From Gracilaria gracilis (Eukaryota; Rhodophyta; Florideophyceae; Gracilariales; Gracilariaceae), in the NCBI GenBank assembly GCA_030374805.1, contig JARGSG010000223.1:1-64000 (forward strand): DNA of 64,000 bases, written 5' to 3'. How positions within the stretch are numbered: the stretch's first letter is position 1; every line of letters starts with the position of its first letter. Below the pieces are notes generated by a model. It had not been told where the DNA came from. It worked only from the letters and a program-made list of their open reading frames with translations, and ran no database searches. A program made the translations under genes and the position numbers. Below are positions 23,425 to 33,694 of the stretch, one piece after another.

Positions 23425-24901
23425 TGTGAAGAATGATTCAGGGAGGTGTTTCGAGAACGGCCGGGACACCTCTGAGGTGGAGAATTCTCATATCTCCGAT
23501 GAAGATACGGGGCAGAGCGCAGCGTGGAAGCTGCGCTCAAATGCTGCCTCCTGCGCCCTTGGATGCTTCGAGCTACGCCGAAGGCGCAACATGAGTACAA
23601 AGTGGCGGCGCGGTGTCGTTCCGCGCCGCCGAATGCACAACAACACGAGCACAATGCGGCGGGGCAGTATCGTTCTTCGCCGCGAGCGCTGCTACAACTA
23701 CTGCCGCCAGCGCTACTGCACTCCCGTCGCTACCACGATGAAGAAGGCAATGTTAGGCACAAATAATGCGAATACAAGCAAACAGTTTACTCAACCACAC
23801 GGTCCTTCAACAATTCAATCAGCTGTGAAACGTCTCCTGCGGGCTTTTTGGACATTGCGGTCGCACGAACGCCGACAAGTAGCCCAAACAGAACCCCACG
23901 CAGATACACAGTTGGCAAACGGGCGCAAAGAATATGCAGTACGTTATCAACAGAACGCAACAAGATCTTCTGACGCACAATGTTCCGCAACATACCCTCA
24001 AACTCCGCCACTAGCTTCGGTGACCAAGAGATGTCGACGGTGACGCGGGAACCCGTGTACTGGAACGAAGTTTCCACTGCCTTGTCATCGATTAGCGGGC
24101 AGCGGAGAGTATGTAGGTCTGCAATATCATCATCAGTGGCTTCGGCCACCAAAGCAGTCGCGTTGGGCCTATTGCTCGACATGTTGCGGGCGGTGTTCGT
24201 GCTGTTTGCGGCCGGACTGAAGCGGACTTAGAACTAATGGCGGCTTAAATAGGATTCAACATGACCAAGGACATATACCAAGATAAGATGAGACATGGTG
24301 TCCTTAGTGACAATCTGGTATATGATGGCAAGAAGCCTAAGGTATTTAGTTACCAAGGGCATTCCATGTGACTCAGCTCTATATAGACCCCCGAGTTGAA
24401 CCATCACTACAAACTCAACTCGGGCAGACCACTTCCCCTCGACAACCCCTCCACCAAAAGTTCTACCAACTCTTCTTCCTCCTCCTTTGTCGTCACCTTC
24501 CAACCTCCTTAGGCAACCACCCACTACCCTTTAGCACAGTCTGTGCCTCTTTTTGTAACCAACCGTTCTACACTTCACTTCCCATCGTCGGCCCTGTCTC
24601 CCGCCTACATATCTAGAGTTGCAGTGTGTGGCTCTCCGTTGGGCTCGCTCGCACATTGTGACCGTCGTTTCTCTCTTCATTCCCGCTGTTCCTCAACGGA
24701 TGTGCGGCGTGATTGGCCCTCTTTTGTTGCTTGGATTGTCGCTTACTCGCTTTTTCGTATTATTTGTTTTGGCTCATCTCTGAGCTACACTGTTTTCTTT
24801 CACCGTTTTCGGCTCGTAGCCCCTGGCATTTGTGTTGTTCCCTCTGAGTTTGTCACCACCCGCGTCATTTGGTTGCCGTTGTGACAAAAATGACGTCCAC
24901 A
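23425..24901. mobile_element. Solo-LTR-like insertion
   Basis: The insert starts TGTGAAGA and ends GTCCACA, so it has TG...CA ends with a short inverted match. A perfect 5-bp duplication ataca lies at 23420-23424 and 24902-24906. The window start (positions about 110-118) shows the unbroken site with one ataca. These are hallmarks of an LTR retroelement reduced to one LTR, 1,477 bp long. A plus-strand tatatagac box is at about 24,381-24,389. No gag or pol is present. Alternatively, it could be a complete small non-autonomous element. Confidence 0.72.
23787..24182 (-). CDS. 131-aa hypothetical protein frame inside the LTR-like insertion
   Basis: An ATG-initiated, uninterrupted 131-codon frame (start MSSNRPNATALVAEA) lies on the minus strand wholly inside the 1,477-bp insertion. 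About 60 bp upstream on that strand is a TATA-like TATTTAAG (near 24,245-24,252). The product is predicted to be soluble, with a mainly helical, Leu/Val-rich second half and no motif I recognise. It is unusual for an LTR to hold an intact ATG frame of this length. It could be a captured gene piece, part of an element protein overlapping the LTR, or chance. No function is proposed. Confidence 0.35.
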   Translation of the reverse strand: MSSNRPNATALVAEATDDDIADLHTLRCPLIDDKAVETSFQYTGSRVTVDISWSPKLVAEFEGMLRNIVRQKILLRSVDNVLHILCARLPTVYLRGVLFGLLVGVRATAMSKKPAGDVSQLIELLKDRVVE

Positions 24902-25006
24902 ATACACGTTATAAAAAATTGAAATAATGAATGATTGGACGAGAATCTCTTAACCTGAGATCAATCTATGATGGGAGAGGTGTGTGAGAGAGAGAGCTGC
25001 CGGTAA

Positions 25007-25014
25007 TATAAATA
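25007..25014 (+). promoter_or_regulatory. TATA box of unit A4
   Basis: TATAAATA 67 bp before the ATG at 25074. It is conserved although this unit is the most diverged A copy. Confidence 0.65.
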
Positions 25015-25073
25015 CGGTCTTATAAGAAGCACCCTCCATCATGCTGCCCTCTCTCTCTCATACTCTCTTTCTC

Positions 25074-26355
25074 ATGATTCGAAAGGTTCCTTGTCTCTTA
25101 TTCTATCTTTAGAGGGTTGGTTGTCCTATTTTTCACAGCCGCTCCCGCTTCCTTCACCCCCACGCGTCTTAAGCGTTCATCGCCCTGCCCGCCTCTCCCC
25201 ACTTCCCGCTCCCATCATCTCCACTCGGTAATAGCTTTCATTGCCCATGTTTCATTCATCACCGTCAGTATTTGCCAAAGCTTCGGCTTCCGTCGTGAAA
25301 ACACAACAGCAGTTTTTTCCGCACTAGGATCCATCTCGGTATTTAAACCTGACTGACCTTCCGGATGAAATACTCCTGCACATCATTTCTCTTACTGGTG
25401 ACCATGGGACACAGATGCGCACGGCCCATCGTCTTGGCAGATTCCGCTTACGGTTCAATCAAAGTTTAAATTGCATGTACTTACCTGGTTTATCACATGT
25501 TATTAATGATGTAAAATGGACGCTTTCGGACTATGTCATTAAAAACGGAGAGCGCGCTTTGAACTCAGTTGTTTCAGCTACAACCATTCTCAAAGTACTC
25601 AGTATCACTCGTAGTTCTACAATCTTTTCATTCAAAGAGTTTTCTGCTTTTTCTCTCTCCTGTCTTACAGAGGCTGCGCAACACACTCTTATGGAGATCA
25701 ATATTCTCGTGGCAACCTAAGTGGCGGGGAACGTATTCCGTTAATCAGTTGCAACAATCTCCGCCGTCTTAATCTCTCGATTCTTACCATCATGGTTCCC
25801 TTGTTTTGGCATGCTTGAAAATGACACGTACACTTTTATGCATTCAAGCCCTCATCAACTCTTTGCAAAGTAAGATACTTCTCTCGATATCCATGGTAAA
25901 GGCGACCATTTATGAGAAACTTTTTTTTGTTTGGCATTTCCGTTTTGTCCCTAACCATACTTCAAGCCTTTTTTCCCATCTAATTGAACGAACATAATGA
26001 TATATTCACCCGTCATTCAAAAGGTATTTTCAACCTCTTTGCGTCTAGTGCATTTTCTGCGGCATTGTTTACGTACAAAAAAAATCGTACGGAAACCACT
26101 CGAACGGCAATTTTACGCCTCATTTGACTACTTCTATGTATTTGACCGAAACGATTAAAAGGAGAGGGCTCAACCATGAAAGAACCACTTACATCAGCCT
26201 TAGCCGCTGGGAACGCCAATTCGCGCCTAGTTTGCTTACAAATCTTGTCTGGAGATATCGAAAACGGAACGAAAAATTATAGTTTCAGAATGGCTTTACG
26301 GCCTATATTCTTGAGAAGCTTTCGCACTATTGCCAAGAAAGCGAGGAAGTTTTAG
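25074..26355 (+). pseudogene. F-box/LRR-like gene relic, copy A4 (cleanest plus-strand F-box)
   Basis: Exon 2 starts after AG at 25327 and is open to 25720. It reads LTDLPDEILLHIISLTGDH, then RTAHRLGRFRLRFNQ, then LNCMYLPGLSHVINDVKW, and SATTILKVLSIT. Residues L-P-D-E-I-L-L and the following hydrophobic pattern are the best F-box match among the A copies. The upstream intron has a GTAATA donor at 25228. A hydrophobic exon-1 frame is open from 25117, but its link to the ATG at 25074 is out of frame, as in A2. The C-terminal 59-codon frame is at 26176-26355 (MKEPLTSALAAGN). Either a different first exon is used, or this is a pseudogene with mostly intact later exons. Confidence 0.6.
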
Positions 26356-27953
26356 CATTAATGTAGAGTGTACAAGGTTTCAGAACGAAACTGAAAAAGA
26401 GCAAAGTGATGAATCGCTCCTTCACATGCATATTATCTCGAAGTTCTGGTATCTGCTGTGCTATTGCTGGGCGTGGGCGAGTACTATTGCACCTAAATAT
26501 ATAATGCACGTATTTTCCTTCTCTACTAAGACTTTTGCATCTATATGATGGTTACTAGAGATAAAATTTGTGTTCATTCGATCAGTTACTGTTTCATCAC
26601 GTGGTCATCGAATCAAATTTCTATTAAACTGTGCAGAAAAAAATCGTTGAAAAAACTACGCACCCGAACTTGAACTGAACAACCTATCACACATAATTTG
26701 TTTAGAAACACATTTCAAAGGGCCATCGCCATATTGGAACATGCCCGTCAGAGAGACAGTCAAACCATGTCGGAGGGTGGAATACTAAGGTGGTCGAAGC
26801 TGCAAAGGATTCCTACGAAATCTGGTAATAATGGTTCGTTTCCAATATTATAATATACATAGCCATTGAGTGTCAGAAGTGGCCCTTATATGTTGCGGGA
26901 GCGCATTATTTTGGGTTTTCGAAGTTTAGCAGAAAAATTTGCACACATCTCCAGATTTAAAGGTAAATCACGGGTTGTGCGTTTCAAATTTTCCTCTCAA
27001 CATCGATTATGGCCGATATATGGCCGGAGTATGCTTGAGATATAGCGCCTTTACTCGAAAATTCGGATAAATATGTAACTGGTGAAAACACGTGCTTTTG
27101 TTAGCTGACACGTGTACAATCTGGCCATATTATGGCCATATAAACGGAAATTATACTTTTTTACCTTCGCTTGTTACACTTTCTCACAAATTTTCGAGTC
27201 AAATGGCTATATTTCGGCCATGTTCGATGTCCCTAGGCAAAAGAGTTTAAACATGATCTACTTACTGTAGCAAAAGTGAAGATGGTTATGAAAAACGAGT
27301 ATAGGAAAAGAGAGAATATATGATTTTCAGTTAAACACTTTGGAGATTCTTATTTGTGTATATGTAGAAACGGCAAAGCACATACGTTCGCAGAAGTCTT
27401 CTGCTGGAGGGAGACGACAATTTCAAGATTGCTGTGTGAGTAAATTAGAGCGTAGAAAGTTAGGATGAGTCTAACAGACGCCAATGGATGGAAATATTGG
27501 CCTAAAGAAATTTTTGTTCTAAAAATAAATACGCCAACGAGAATCCAAAATAAGTCACAGTGAGCTCCAGTTCGTAATCTTCTCGTAAAAAGCTATTGCG
27601 TACTGAACTGAAAACGGTGAAACATAAGAAGTATTGTTTGCCGTAGCTATGCAACATCTTTTCGCCGAGGCAAATTGCTGACTTTCTCAACTGGCACACC
27701 GTACGTCTGGCCTGGAAGAGGCCCAGAAATTTGAAAACTTGCGGCTGATTTTCAAATAAGATTCGCCGTCCCATACTTGGTCCCTCCTTGAAATCTGATA
27801 GAGGTGAAGGACCAGAATGATAATTATACTGCATCATAATTCAGTCCGATGCCTTTAGCCAGATAATGAAAGCACAATACAATGTATAGTTGGCTGAAAA
27901 CAGTGACCATAAAATCAATATAATCAAGATAGACGTTTGGCAGAATGGAAATC
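26356..27953. other. Second half of A4, unassigned and deleted
   Basis: It matches the start of the A3 second half. The 85-codon minus-strand frame is extended to 111 codons (27502-27837). The part that would carry the 110-codon frame is missing through the deletion near 27,895. Nothing else recognised. Confidence 0.4.
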
Positions 27954-28031
27954 ATGAATGATTGGACCAGAATATCTAAACGTGAGATCAATCTATCATG
28001 GGAGAGTTGTGAGAGAGAGAGCTGCCAGTAA

Positions 28032-28039
28032 TACAAATA
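28032..28039 (+). promoter_or_regulatory. Altered TATA box of unit B1
   Basis: The box reads TACAAATA here, a one-base change from the other seven units. The ATG is at 28097. B1 may have a weakened promoter. Confidence 0.45.
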
Positions 28040-28096
28040 CGGTCTTATAAGAAGCACCCTCCACCATACTGCCCTCTCTCTAATACTCTTTTCCTC

Positions 28097-28640
28097 ATGA
28101 TCCTAAAGGTTCCTTGTCTCCCATTCTATCTTTAGGTTGTCGGTTGTCCTATTTCTCACAGCCGCTCTTGCTACCATGACCCTCACGCGTATTAAGCTTT
28201 CATTTCGTCGCCCGCCTCCCCATGCTTCCCGCTCCCATAATCTTCACTCGTAATAGCTTTCATCGCCGATATCTCACTATTCGTCGTCAGTATTCACCAA
28301 AGATTCGGCTTCCGGGTAGACCTCACATCAGCAACTGCTCCCACACCAGAATCCATCTAGATATTTACAAATGACTAACCTTCCTGATTAAATTCCGCAT
28401 AACATCATTTCTATCACCAGTGCTCATTGGACGCAGATGCGCACCACCTATTGTCTTGGCGGAGTCCGAGCCCGGTTCAGTCAATTTTTTTCACTTCGTG
28501 TACTTACCTGTTTTATCATAATTTATAAATATTGTAACATGGACGCTTTTGGACTATGACGTTAAAGACGGAGAGAGCGCTCTAAACTTGATTGTTTCAG
28601 CTACCACCAATTTGAAAGTACTCAGTATCACTAGGGGTAC
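28097..28640 (+). pseudogene. First F-box relic of B1 (plus strand)
   Basis: The ATG frame stops after 12 codons. A decayed F-box copy follows: the A-type string is recognisable as LTNLPD followed by a stop, then NSA*HHFYH-type shifts. Downstream sequence still matches the A copies up to the LKVLSIT segment (ending about 28,635). It forms the left arm of an inverted repeat with the minus-strand copy that follows. Non-functional as a protein gene by eye. Confidence 0.6.
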
Positions 28641-28654
28641 TGAAGAGTCATCAT

Positions 28655-28966
28655 TCATGTAGAACCCCCAGTTATACTGAGAACTTTAAGATTTGTAGTA
28701 GCTGAAACAATAGAGTTTAAAGCGCGCTCTCCGTCTTTAACGTCATAGTCAGAAAGCGCCCATGTTAAATCATTTGTAATATTTGATATACCAGGTAAGT
28801 ACATGCAATGTAAATATTGGCGGAACTGGGCGCAAACTCTGCCAAGACGATAGGCCGTGCATATCTGTTTCCGATCTTCACACGTGAAAGAAATGATGTA
28901 CAGCAGAATTTCATCCGCAAGGTCAGTGATGTTTATATAAAACCAAGATCCCTCTCGATATTTAAA
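28655..28966 (-). pseudogene. Inverted F-box copy of B1 (cleanest minus-strand F-box)
   Basis: On the minus strand one open frame reads INITDLADEILLYIISFTCE, then ICTAYRLGRVCAQFRQ, then LHCMYLPGISNITNDLTWAL, and ends after SATTNLKVLSIT. It is uninterrupted from about 29,041 to the stop at 28,655. It has the same domain order as the plus-strand copies, but no ATG or promoter of its own was found. About 30 bp separates it from the plus-strand copy at 28372-28635. The two are roughly 80% identical in inverted orientation. It may be a truncated gene copy whose first exon was lost, or an antisense module. Confidence 0.6.
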
Positions 28967-29170
28967 CCTGAATGGCCTTCCTGCTGAAATTCTCCAGCAC
29001 ATCGTTTTTTTCACTGGTGACCATGAAACACAGATGCGCACGGCCTGTCTTCTCGGTAGAGTCTGCTCCCGGTTCCGTTAACTTTTACATTGCATGTACT
29101 TACCAGGTTCATCACATATTACAAATGAGGTAGCAAGGACGATTTCTGACTATGACATTATAAATGCCAT
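28966..29170 (+). pseudogene. Third F-box fragment of B1 (plus strand)
   Basis: Directly back-to-back with the inverted copy, sharing the tatttaaac start. It reads LNGLPAEILQHIVFFTGDH, then MRTACLLGRVCSRFR and a stop, then fades out by about 29,160. With the two neighbours it makes a plus/minus/plus triplet of F-box fragments. Confidence 0.6.
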
Positions 29171-30122
29171 TTTCGGCGCATGACCAGAAACGGCGCGGGT
29201 AATGACGAACCCTGGGGAGGAAATACAAACGTAGCTCGAGAGTATAAGGTCAAAGGGGTCAAAACAGACCATCGTAGCTCAGTAGCCTGTACAAAAATTA
29301 CCAAAATCACAATATATCAACATCTGGAAACCAAAAGAAACACGATTACCCCAAATGAACACGATACAATAAACTCTCAGGTGCAGTCAGCCGAATCGGG
29401 AATCATATAAAACCGCAGACCAACTGAAACCTCTGAGTGGGAAGGAGGCTGCGATAAATGTGATGAACTAGACGAAAGCCAACACGCATGAAACAAATCA
29501 GATTCTAATGCGCAGCTCAAGTCCTTCTGCGAAGCATAAAATGTGTTCCACGATAGAGCTAGTGCAACACAGCTGATTGAATAGATAGATACTTCAAACA
29601 CAATAGCGAACGATAGTGAATTGCTGACATTAAAAGAGAGTAAAAGGTTCAGAGTGAAGTGCTAGTTGCAACGTGGTAAATCAATACAAAGTAATTGATA
29701 GATATCCAACAGCTCACGGGCGACCAGGACTCTAGGTTCGACACGGAGCTTTTGAAAATGAAGAAGTGAACTTGAACCAAGACGCACAACAAACCCTAGC
29801 AGTGTGCGGTTGAAGTAACGATGTGAAGCATAAAGAAAGAAAAGCAACACAAGAATAAAAGAGAGTGCGGGAGACCAAAGCGAAACGCAAGGTAGAGAAA
29901 GGGAAGGAATGGATGATGTCAAAGGGAAGCACTGACTTTGCTCAATGATGGGATGGGTTGCAAATGGAGGGGATGGTCTGCCACAAATTGAGTCATTCGT
30001 GATTTTTCGAACTCCGGGGTTTTGTATAGACAAATTTATTATTGCATAGCTTCCATTCATGCATATGACGTGTCCTCAAAATACACGAATATCTAGCGTT
30101 GGAAGGGGAGTATGTCCGAGAG
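29171..30122. other. B1 spacer upstream of the second F-box-like gene
   Basis: No gene supported. Minus-strand frames (29377-29601 and 29662-30060) are conserved with B2 and B3 but have no recognised domain. A degenerate TATA-like tgtataga at about 30,023-30,030 corresponds to better TATATAGG boxes in B2 and B3, just over 90 bp upstream of the next gene's ATG. Confidence 0.35.
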
Positions 30123-30659
30123 ATGACCTTCCAGCAGGCATTGTCTGGTGAATTTCTCTTTGAAATCTTGTTCCAGCTCACCATACCTTCTGAAGCACAG
30201 GTTGCACCATTTCACCTTGCCAGCGTGAAGTCTTTGGCTGCGCCTAAGGAGGCTGCCCGGTAAGTGTATTAGTGCAAGTAGGGTTGAAGCTGCAGCAGTT
30301 CTGCGTGTTCACAATTTGTTAATACACTGCTGTCATCGACACCATTTGCCCAGATGCTGTCCACACAGCCTAAGTACCGTAGTTCAGGGTGCATGATAGA
30401 TTTGGCAGCTATACAGAGGAAGCGGTATATTGGATGGTAGCGGCAATGCCCGGCCGTTGGAAATGAAATGAGGGGTTTACTACACAGTTTGCTGGCGTTG
30501 CGCGCCGACGGCGGATTCCGTTGGGAGTTGTGCGCCTTCCGTGCAGGGCTGCATGAAGCCTGTATGGAGACGGCGGCTGCTGAGCGCCTCTACTGCTGGT
30601 ACCGGCTATGGTACCGGTCCATGTATGTTGGTGTTATCGAAATGCTAGTTTTGGTATAA
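30123..30659 (+). pseudogene. Second F-box-like two-exon gene, copy B1
   Basis: Exon 1 from the ATG at 30123 reads LSGEFLFEILFQLTIPSEAQ, then VAPFHLASVKSLAAPKEAAR, resembling a divergent F-box. It ends exactly at a consensus GTAAGT donor (30260). A 109-bp intron ends with cacag at 30368. The exon 2 frame (PKYRSSGCMIDLAAIQRKR) has one TAG, then continues as MRGLLHSLLALRADGG, from 30468 to a stop at 30657-30659. The phases of the exons as drawn do not match, so either another acceptor is used or the copy is decayed. It is the only one of the three copies with an open exon 1. The F-box assignment is tentative. Confidence 0.45.
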
Positions 30660-31190
30660 AAAATGAACGAATTAAAATGATCGAAAACGGGTTATTTTAT
30701 CCAAACTTGGATGTGCCTAATATGCAAAAATATTTTCACATTTTCACTTGTGCTAGTTCTTGTGAAAAGAATCATTCACGATTATTTCCATCATTGCTAA
30801 TTTGGAAGGAAGAGAAACTGGCATGTTACATCCGTTTATGATAGTGTCCGAACCCAAATTAAGTGTTTGTGGCACATAATTAGAACTTTAGGCAGCAAAT
30901 AAAGATATATTTACATAGATAGCTGCTCATAGAATAAGTTTAGAAGAATACAAAAGCACGTAATAGAAACCCTCTATAGAAAAATAGCCGATCTATTCAA
31001 CACCTCTCATATCACTCTCTCATGACTCTTCGGTTTTCCAACGTACTCGTCTAATAGAATTCGACTCTACATAGGGTGTCGGTGGTTACATCCGAACACT
31101 GCCGAACTACGTACACTAACGAAAAGAGCTCACCATCCACGATCCGCCGCACCCCGTTACTCAAATAATGCTTGCCGCCTCCTCATCCGG
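30660..31190. other. B1 spacer after the second F-box-like gene
   Basis: AT-rich sequence conserved in B2 and B3, without a supported gene. It contains a CT-rich stretch near 31,000-31,040. Confidence 0.3.
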
Positions 31191-31196
31191 CCAATC

Positions 31197-33200
31197 TCAG
31201 TCCCCAAAGTTCTTCCACACTCTCATAGCCGGCTCCAGCACCTCCAACTCTACATCCAGCGCGTGGGTCTGCAAACTTATTTGCCTTCTTCTCTTCAATA
31301 TGCAAGCTCCTTCTTCATATCCCTCCACTAGTTTGTCTTTGTGCAGGTCATGAAAGTTGCGCCACCCGGTGGCAAATGTGATGTCGCCCTCATCTGCACA
31401 TGCATCCGATGGGCAAGAGACAATTTTCATAACCACATTTGTTACCGAATTCCTGTCTGCACCGTTTCCATCTCTGATAACTCTTCCCCGTGATTTGGTC
31501 TCATCTTATCTTCTCCCATCGTTGCCTCCGTTCATGTCCTCCACCAGACCTATTCCGCACCCCATAATATCCTCTTCTGTACTTGCGCTTCTTTAGATTA
31601 TACCTGAAACGTGTCTACCGTGATCCTGGCACGAAGCCGTACATCCGTAATAAAATGTATCACCCATTCCGTATATTCGTTCTAAATCAGTCACTCATAC
31701 GCTCTCTCACTTTATCACTTCGCTTCCAAAACGATCATTCCTCCATTTTCCTCACCAGCACTACCCTTCACCACTCCCGTCTTTTTTACTCCACCCAATG
31801 TGTCTATCCAAACACCTATAAACCGACTTCTATGGACGACTAGCAGGTATGTGGCAATCCAAAAGCCCCCAATTCTTCGCGCCGGGTGCTCCACAACATA
31901 GTCTTCCACTATCTTTAAGTAGATTTTCTTGTTTGAATGCATCTAGAGCCCTATCGTGACAAATACCCAGAGTTTTTTGATAAACGTCTCGTATCCCTTT
32001 CCAGGAAAATATTGCTATCAAATTCTTCTGCATGCTCGTCCTTCACCAACTCCCATCCCATGCTACAATGAAAATCTGCTTGACGTTTTTTGCTAGTACT
32101 TTCCATACCATATTGAGGACAATAGCTACTTTTCGATTCATCTTCCCACTCCGTTTTTCATTGTTTTCACGATACATCTAATCCAGACATCCATTCCCGC
32201 AAGACTCTTCACACGGCCGTTCGCGTTACTGTATTTTACCTTCGCTCTCGATCACTAGAGGGTAGCCTATAAACTCCATCAACACTGCCACAGCCATTTC
32301 CTCCTTGACATACGCAACTTCTTTCTCAAACATTAAACCATCAACCCCCTTGGATGCATACTACGGAAGACCTTTCAACCCTTGCATTTTTGATGTACTC
32401 AACCCACTCATTCCATCCTCCAACTCACATCAACTCGAACTGCGCCGCTTCTTTCTGGTTATTCACCTCTGCGTTAAGCACATTCCCCTAAATTTATCTG
32501 GCCCACCTGGCTATGGAATCATAACCGAGCTTCCAAAAAGTCCTTTGCGTGCAGTTTTTGTGTAGAACTGAATCAAATCGCTTTCTTTGAGCTTCATCCG
32601 TTGCCTGGGATATTTTCAGCGCTCAAATTTTGCCCGAAATCTTCCTTCCTCGCGGCATTCCGTATCTTCTTTCACTTATTTGACTTTATTTTGATCTCCA
32701 ATACGTTCTTCGATAACGCACCACTTCCACTCTTCGGCCGAGGTTTATACAGCTTCATCTCATATTCTATGTGAAATAGGCTTCTAAGTGCGATATATTC
32801 CTCACCGACTACAGTAGTCCCCCTCACTCCTTTCAAAACTGACTCATTAGAACCTGCAGCATCTCTTCACCTTTACTTTGTCGAATCAAAGCTCTAAGAA
32901 CTCCGGCTTCGCGAAATGAAGAATTCTGTCGTACACGGTTCTCTTCAACCCATAAAAACATGCCTGCACTTTAATGTCATACTTCTGACCCCTCCCTTGA
33001 CTTGCTATTCGTCCCTGGCGTTCCCATTCCATAGCCCGCCCACGGCAGTCCCCAACATCTACATGAATTGCAGATCTCATCTTTCTCTTCAATACACACA
33101 ATTCAACCCCGTTCTTTTCCAGATACATGTGCCCTTTTTTTCTTAGGAGTTTGAGGTATTTGAAGCTTGACATGACCGAGTGTCGCGAATTGCACTGCAA
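31197..33200 (-). pseudogene. Decayed minus-strand coding block of unknown family, copy B1
   Basis: Several minus-strand frames have natural-looking protein composition. In reading order they are 32886-33200 (KYLKLLRKKGHMYLEKNG, then MRSAIHVDVGDCRGRAM), pieces around 31,830-32,033 (IFSWKGIRDVYQKTLGI, then DRALDAFKQENLL), 31715-31942 (VEDYVVEHPARRIGGFW) and 31197-31436 (WRNFHDLHKDKLVEGYEEGA, ending MRVWKNFGD). They are broken by stops and shifts. The first and last pieces are conserved at high identity in B2 and B3. No family recognised; it may be a decayed transposon or host gene. Confidence 0.4.
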
Positions 33201-33243
33201 AACAAGCTTGCTTCCTATTTGTGACCCTCACACTACTCCACCT

Positions 33244-33674
33244 TGTAGTGAAATTGGATGCACTGTCCCAATGGGTGCATATTAGGATAGTTAGATAGTT
33301 ATTGTGCACATGGGTGCAGCTCAGGGAATCCCACGTGTAAGTTCGTGACAGTTGTCGTCCACCACCTAGGGGACCCCTTGATATATCAAGGTAGATTGTT
33401 TATTCGTTTTGACACGTGGCTACTGCCCTCGGAGATGTACTGAAGCACCTCACGTTGGGCAGAGCTCACAGTGGTAAACCGCAAGTACCCCCTAACCAAT
33501 TCTTCATCGTCTAGTTTCCCATAGGGCCGTTCTACCGTCACTACCGGTGCTGCACGCCTATCTCGTGCCCCTTGCTAGCGTCCGTCTGCACGCTCCTTCG
33601 TCCCCGCTTGTGCACTGCGCACACTACTTCCTAAGTTAGGCATAGTACACAGCTGTAGCTGTCCCTGTACCACA
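33244..33674 (+). repeat. gypsy-2 5' LTR
   Basis: A 431-bp LTR, TGTAGTG...TACCACA. It pairs with 44681-45112. It contains a small palindrome ccttgatatatcaagg near 33,376-33,391. Confidence 0.94.
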
Positions 33675-33676
33675 AC

Positions 33677-33694
33677 TGGTCTCCCGACTTATCC
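33677..33694 (+). other. gypsy-2 primer-binding site
   Basis: TGGTCTCCCGACTTATCC begins 2 bp after the LTR. The first 15 bases match the gypsy-1 site except for one base. The tRNA was not identified. Confidence 0.7.

Larger units (their letters stand above)
19210..24926 (+). repeat. Tandem unit A3 with an LTR-type insertion near its end
   Basis: The first 2.4 kb is nearly identical to A2. After about 21,585 it diverges, with many substitutions in the 21,590-23,200 stretch, so the recent duplication ended near there. It retains the roughly 205-bp junction segment that A1/A2 and A2/A3 lack. A 1,477-bp insertion (23425-24901) splits that junction. Confidence 0.88.
24927..27953 (+). repeat. Tandem unit A4, shortened
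   Basis: This unit is about 3.03 kb long. Relative to A3 it lacks about 1.2 kb: sequence equivalent to about 22,190 of A3 joins directly to sequence equivalent to about 23,390 (junction near 27,895). It is the most diverged A unit and the transition to the B array. Confidence 0.85.

Noticed and set aside
23425-24901. hAT-type DNA transposon with an 8-bp target duplication
   Set aside because: An 8-bp match would need one mismatch and leave ends without a hAT-like inverted repeat. A perfect 5-bp ataca duplication with TG...CA ends explains the join better.
29171-29300. Possible tRNA or SINE promoter on the minus strand (ggttcg-like box)
   Set aside because: No matching A box at a proper distance and no cloverleaf could be drawn.
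31357-31843. Plus-strand frames in the 31-33 kb region as genes
   Set aside because: Low-complexity Ser/Pro/Leu composition and overlap with the better-conserved minus-strand frames suggest shadows.
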